Part shown: piece after piece, positions 59,401-64,000 of the stretch
Numbering within the stretch: the stretch's first letter is position 1
Layout: the number at the start of each line of letters is the position of its first letter
Source of the DNA: Ramazzottius varieornatus
Taxonomy: Eukaryota > Tardigrada > Eutardigrada > Parachela > Ramazzottiidae
Length of the DNA stretch: 64,000 bases
NCBI GenBank assembly: GCA_001949185.1
Contig: BDGG01000003.1
Location: forward strand, 2,521,950-2,585,949
Direction of reading: 5' to 3'
Position numbers and translations under genes: made by a program
Notes under the pieces: generated by a model
The model's input: the letters and a program-made list of their open reading frames with translations, nothing else
The model's database searches: none
What the model was told of the DNA's origin: nothing

Positions 59401-62400
59401 GGTTGTTGCTTCGATTTGTTCGGCATTTCTTACCCCAACAGAGAAGAAAGGTGACGATGACGAGCATCGAAACGCACAAGGCTTTCATCTTGGCTTTCTT
59501 CATTAGGGCATCCCGATGGTCTCCAGCCGCGCTGTAGAAGAACGCAACCCTCTTGACACCATGGGTGAAAACCTCTGCAAAGCAGAAACATCACTCGAAC
59601 TTGTTTGGCTGTTCTGTTCATTATTCGGTTTGGTCTGCGGCCCCAGATCTTCAGGGTTGACGTTGAATTACCGCAAGTCTAGCCATCAGATCGAGGTGCC
59701 CCAATTTGCGCAACCCCAAACGGAACGAAAAGACACTCCATAAAACTTCAATGAATTTCTGCCATGAAGAACGCTGAGAAGGAAATGTGATACAGAGTCA
59801 GAGACGAATTGTGTGCGAGTTCGATTTTCGTACCCTCTTTCGACCTTTCAAAGCACTCCAAACTGGAAACGACGTATGATAAACAGATAATGCGTTCAAT
59901 TACAGTCACGCTCACAAGTCATTGCCACCCCGTGGTCTTCCTTCGGTTGCCGTTCAAATACGATGATTAAAACACCATCATGTAGAACACTATTTATACT
60001 TCTGATCATGTGACCATGGTATCGCATCTTCGATCAATCAAGCGGCGAGTATGGGTTGTTTGAACAAGGAAATGAGGCCTGTTTTTGGGGGCTTGTTTCT
60101 TGTTACGTGAGAGACAAAGCGGAAAACCTGTTTTTATGTCTGGAGGTTCTCAGCCGATTTCGCCTTTCATAGCATATATTTTCATGTTTAGCGGCACCCT
60201 GGTGCCACAGGTTGATAAATCCTCCGGAGAGTCTGAGTCGTATTCCATCAGGCATTGCGGTACGCATTGGAATGGCTCTGTATGCTCCCCAAAGTTTTCT
60301 GGAATTTTTACAGATTCTTTTGGAATTTTTGTCGTGTCGCATGTCGTCTCACGTAATATCACATATAACATATCAAGTACACTGACGTCACATTACGGCT
60401 TACATGCGTCACCGTCCACAGTCACCAGCTGATGTGAACGACCGAAGCGGAAGGGCCCCACGAGACCGAAGTTAAAGCTCTCCTATAGTCTCGCTGAGAC
60501 TACCGTCGACGCATTTCAGGCAATCAATGGAGAATGCGTACCCCAAAAGCCTTGCTCTCTGCTGCGGCGCTTTTCTCGAACGATGAGATCTAGAATTATT
60601 GTATCGAAGGTCTTCAACGGAAGCAGATGAAAACAGAGAATGAAACCTGACCACTGGTCTCTCCTATTGATCGTATGTTGAGAGAGCAGCCTGGTCTTCT
60701 CGCTCTTGCACACGAAGCCTGCTCGTTCAGTGTGGTAGACCATTTTGCTTTCTCCTTCTCTCATCATTGCATGCCTTGTGTCTACTAGCCAGGCAAACAA
60801 TATTGGCACAGCGTTGATCCGTTTGGCATAGCTCCTTAAGTTTGATGTGATGTATTGCACACAAGACGCGAAAGATGCATGAAGCGTTCTTAGGGGTCAT
60901 CGTTTTATGGAGTGCGAGATTGCGACCTCAAACCCATTCTCTTCCTTTCATCCCGTACGTGCGGCCCCTATTAAGGAGATATTCCCTGCCGAGCGCCCAA
61001 GCAAAAAGCTTTAGAAAGAAGGTGGGTATGCTATCAGGAGCTGGTTATCTGCTCGCCACTCGTTCGACATCAAATTGCAGCTTTCCGCGGTCGGCTTGCC
61101 AAATGCGCAGATGATCATACACTGTGCTTCCTTCTAAACTGACATTCGTTCTCAATGATAACTTCTAGTTCCCCGCTCGGAAGCTACTTCATCCATTGTT
61201 TTGGTTATCGCGGTAGCCAGCAAGATCTTGGCAGAACATTTTTGATTTCAAAGCAGACACTCCAGCCAAAAAGCGACCAGTAGTCAACGACGTCCGAAGT
61301 CCACCGATAACAGTCATTCGCCCCCCCCCCTTCCCACATAAAACTTCATAACACGATCATGACCCATTCGATCAGCCTGAACTTCGGACTTAGAAGAGCC
61401 TGGAAGGGTGAAACGAAAGACTGCATCAGTCGTTTTAGCTGAACCAAAAGTACCCCAGATGAGAAAACTGATTTCTGAGCAGTTTTGTTCCCATACACTC
61501 CGAAATGATTGTTTTCATATAGTGTCGTCGTTTCAAGAGGATAATAGGCTTCCTTTGTGACTAATGACCACCTTGTGCGTAGAAGGTCTCTGCAATTATA
61601 CTGAAGTGCCTCACTGCTGTTTGTGCTTGCGTTTGCGGCGAACCCGGTCAACACGGATGACGTGCGGGAAAGACCTGCGCCAGGGTCACCCTGTCTGTGC
61701 CATACAAGGGTCGTTGACAGATGACTTAGCTTCCGGTACAGATCTGCGTTGTAACTTCGGACATTTTTGGGTTTTTCGCGTGGCGTTCTGGGAAACCTGT
61801 TCATCTTCGACCGGATGAAATGCATCGTTTGAGAGCTCGGCAAACAAAATCTTTCACATCGCTTTTTCGAGTTGCGCACCTTCTCACCAACATTGGCTGG
61901 AAGGGTGTGCCACTCGGCAAACCGATCTGGTCGAGTTTGTTTGCCGAGCTAGCATATGGGGGATATCCCTTTCGCACTCCATCTTGTTTTCATCGGGAAA
62001 AGTAGCTTGTGTTACCGTACGCGATGAAAGGACGTTGAGATGAAGTTCTTGCAGCTTCTCGTAATGATCGATACGAAATGACAGGATCTCTTACCAGACC
62101 GAAATTCACTCTCATCGTGGATCTTCTTGAAGATGAGAGTGTAGCTGATGATGATAATGATGAGGGGAAGAATGAACATGGCTGCGCATGTGAAGAGGAT
62201 GTACGCAGGTTCTTGCCACTCTTCGGTGTAGGCCCCGTAGGTCACACACTGCTCATGAAACCCATTTTCCGAGTCGAATGGCGACGCAATACTTCGAAAA
62301 ATGTAGATCTGCGAAAACATGACAGACACCTTCATAAATTTTGACATAAGGACTTTAAGAGTAAGTTGTCTTTTTGCATTCCTAATCCCGATATCGTAGT

Positions 62401-63555
62401 GTCAGCACACATACGTAAAACCCTGAAGATCAACTTGATCCACCTGGACGTGAATTTTAAGTCCACTGGTTCAATTTCGTGCCATTTCAATTTCCATATG
62501 GATCACGAGGCTGGATCTAGAGCGTAATTATCCAGTTGAATAAAATAGAAGGAACGAAAGTCACTCATTTTTGTTTTATTTATTTGTTCAGGAAGGACAG
62601 GGTCGTGAGTGCTGTCAAGATGTACGAGTATGGTCGATCGCCACACGCGGAGAGCTCCCGAGCGAAACTTAATGTGCTTGTTCTTCCACTACTCCACATT
62701 TCAAGTTCGATTTGGGGTACAATGGAAGCGTGAATGGATGTAGAATTCAGAGACCGGAAGTGTCGAAAACCGAGGAGTGCAGCTAACAGACTTGAAGGGA
62801 CTACACATTGAAAGCTTCTGTAATCAAATAACGTACTTTGACGTCACTGCAGTACGTTATGTGTATTTTTACAAGACCAGACAGTTTCCTCAATCTTCAT
62901 GGATCATACTTGATCAACGATCGTACTTTCTTTCGGTCTCAAGAAGGGCAAATATAGACGGCTTCACATCAAGAAAGGCCCTTACTTCCGTGCCGGTTTC
63001 GACCCTAATACGTGCACTACGAAAATAACTGGAACCCAATCCCTCTTCTGTCAGTTTGTCTAGCAGTTGAACACTAAGAAATTTTACTACGCGAGTTACC
63101 TGAGGTAGACTGCAGAAGACCGACATGGTGCATGCGAACAACGACATGATCTTGACGACTTGTCGATGGCTGGTTCGCGACAGTCCACAAGAAGCTCTGA
63201 TGGCTATACAGCGGTCAATAGCGATGCTGACGATCGTGTAGGTACTGCAGTACAGCGCAAGCATCTGCATAAACTTGACGAATTTGCAGGCGCTGTTTCC
63301 GGCGAGCCACCAGTAAGTGTACTTCCAGGCTCCATCGGCGGCCAAACAAAAGAACCCAACCAGCAGATCCGAAATAGCTAGCTGAAGAATCAGGTGGTCG
63401 ATATTGCCGAAAGACCTTCCACGAATTCTCTTCCGGACCAAATTCAGAATGACGGCTGAATTCCCAACAATCGCCAGGAATGATAGAGAGAACAGAACGT
63501 GGATCTGAATCTTCCGGCTTGCCATTTCGACGGCGTCTTCCGAAGACGTGTTCAT
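56489..63555 (-). CDS. GnRH/AKH-type neuropeptide G-protein-coupled receptor
   Basis: A family A receptor for a peptide hormone. Five exons close in phase: 63555-63100, 62308-62095, 59574-59434, 57256-57155 and 56763-56489 (395 aa). Seen: TM1 with GNSAVILNLV; TM2 LQLAISDLLVGFF; WLAGNSACKFVKFMQMLALYCSTYTIVSIAIDRCIAI (ECL1 Cys, then DRC in place of DRY); ECL2 with EQCVTYGAY; TM5 MFILPLIIIIISY; a basic third loop running into KKAKMKALCVSMLVIVTFLLCW (TM6) and APYYISVLYYVL; and TM7 GMSNSVFNPLIYGAF (NPxxY). The WLAGN..CK..K, QCVTYG and KMK...CW.PYY patterns resemble the gonadotropin-releasing-hormone/adipokinetic-hormone receptor group. The exact ligand is not inferable. Introns 2 and 3 exceed 2 kb and contain MITEs. 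The tail is Ser/Thr-rich. Confidence 0.9.
58608..58802. repeat. MITE with about 30-bp inverted repeats (GPCR intron)
   Basis: Left arm contains ggagctatttagctcg, right arm cgagctaaatagctt, continuing outward as gtcgaggcc.../...ggtcgaggc. About 195 bp, inside intron 3 of the neuropeptide receptor gene. Confidence 0.8.
61835..61955. repeat. palindromic GTGCGCCACTT-family repeat (GPCR intron)
   Basis: Best-preserved ends: gagctcggcaaacaaaatc at the left and gtttgtttgccgagct at the right, inner halves gagttgcgcacc and gggtgtgccactcgg. About 120 bp, in intron 2 of the receptor gene. It defines the element's termini. Confidence 0.85.
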
Positions 63556-64000
63556 GGTGAGGGTGAGGGTCTCCCGCCGGCTTGGCTTAACTGAACGATA
63601 ATGTCGACATGGGCAAAAAGTAACTTTCTTCCGAGTTGAGAAGAGCGTCGAGATTACACTAATACTTCCGTGTATGCCGCAGGCCGGTTATAAATAAGAT
63701 TGGTTTGGCGGGAGCGATCTGCATGCGTAAGATGTACGACTGTATAGACTGACAAGTAATCCCACGCTTGGTTCGTTAGTATGAAAGATGGTGGGGACTG
63801 GGAGGAAAACAGGAGCAGAGCCTAAGGGTAACGACCCAATCCGCATTATAGAAGTGCAATAGTATGCGAGGACCTTGTGCTTTGCATGCAAGCATGCAAG
63901 AGGGTTCTCCCTTCTCTGACGTACAGCTTGTACACGCGCGAAGGGAAAGTTTGGAGCAGTAAAATGTTTGGATCAGGCGATCCGAAACAGCGGCACGGAA
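63556..64000. other. 5' flank of the receptor gene
   Basis: Should contain its promoter and 5' UTR. No further gene is recognised up to the window edge. Confidence 0.5.

Noticed and set aside
59064-59537. 157-aa plus-strand frame
   Set aside because: Starts in a tgatacggt tandem stretch and is antisense to the receptor TM6 exon.
61346-61879. 177-aa minus-strand frame within receptor intron 2
   Set aside because: No family match; it runs into a palindromic repeat.
1-64000. tRNA, rRNA genes or CRISPR arrays
   Set aside because: No tRNA-like B-box/cloverleaf, rRNA stretch or regularly spaced repeat-spacer array was seen by eye; the organism is eukaryotic. A tRNAscan-type search would be needed to exclude tRNAs.

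Overview
This is a gene-dense piece of an animal nuclear genome. Genes have short GT-AG introns (mostly about 50-250 bp, a few of 2-2.5 kb), there is no operon structure, and the recognisable genes are metazoan (HGS/Hrs, CASD1, a Rab GTPase, an opsin, a neuropeptide GPCR, a Ly6 protein). A small ecdysozoan, perhaps a tardigrade, would fit the intron sizes, the lineage-specific secreted proteins and the transposon mix. That is inference; no marker here settles the species. Two runs of N (227-580 and 37057-37106) show this is a scaffolded draft assembly.

Layout. 0-4 kb: an inverted repeat beside a gap, then HGS (+), the endosomal ESCRT-0 subunit. 4-12.3 kb: a transposon cluster holding an endonuclease-like retroelement fragment, two inverted copies of a short hAT-like element, a decayed hAT transposase (-), and a THAP-domain/Helitron-like ORF (+) split by a complete Tigger/pogo element. 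12.6-17 kb: a Rab-family GTPase (+) and a methylenetetrahydrofolate dehydrogenase/cyclohydrolase (+) with an apparent one-base frameshift. 17.4-22 kb: an eight-exon opsin (-). 24.6-27.8 kb: a head-to-head pair of Cys/Tyr-rich secreted paralogues, the plus-strand copy broken. 28.4-30.5 kb: a secreted MATH-domain protein (+) and a small unknown gene (-). 31.4-34.7 kb: CASD1 (+). 35.6-37.6 kb: a Tc1-like transposon with exact TIRs and TA duplications. 38.3-46.6 kb: a POLE4-like histone-fold subunit (-), two large coiled-coil/low-complexity genes (-) and a Ly6/GPI protein (+). 46.6-50.8 kb: mostly repeats and hairpins. 50.9-51.7 kb: a Gly/Tyr/Pro-rich secreted structural-type protein (+). 51.7-56.5 kb: AT-rich repeats. 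56.5-63.6 kb: a five-exon GnRH/AKH-type neuropeptide receptor (-) whose introns hold several MITEs.

The genes are unrelated housekeeping, sensory, signalling and secreted functions; nothing suggests a shared pathway. Two themes link the regions. One is a short imperfect-palindrome repeat (core AAGTGGCGCAC / GTGCGCCACTT), with at least ten copies, many in introns or at gene ends. The other is layered DNA transposition around 4.7-12.3 kb. Exon models were built by hand from splice signals and reading phase; where all phases close, confidence is high.
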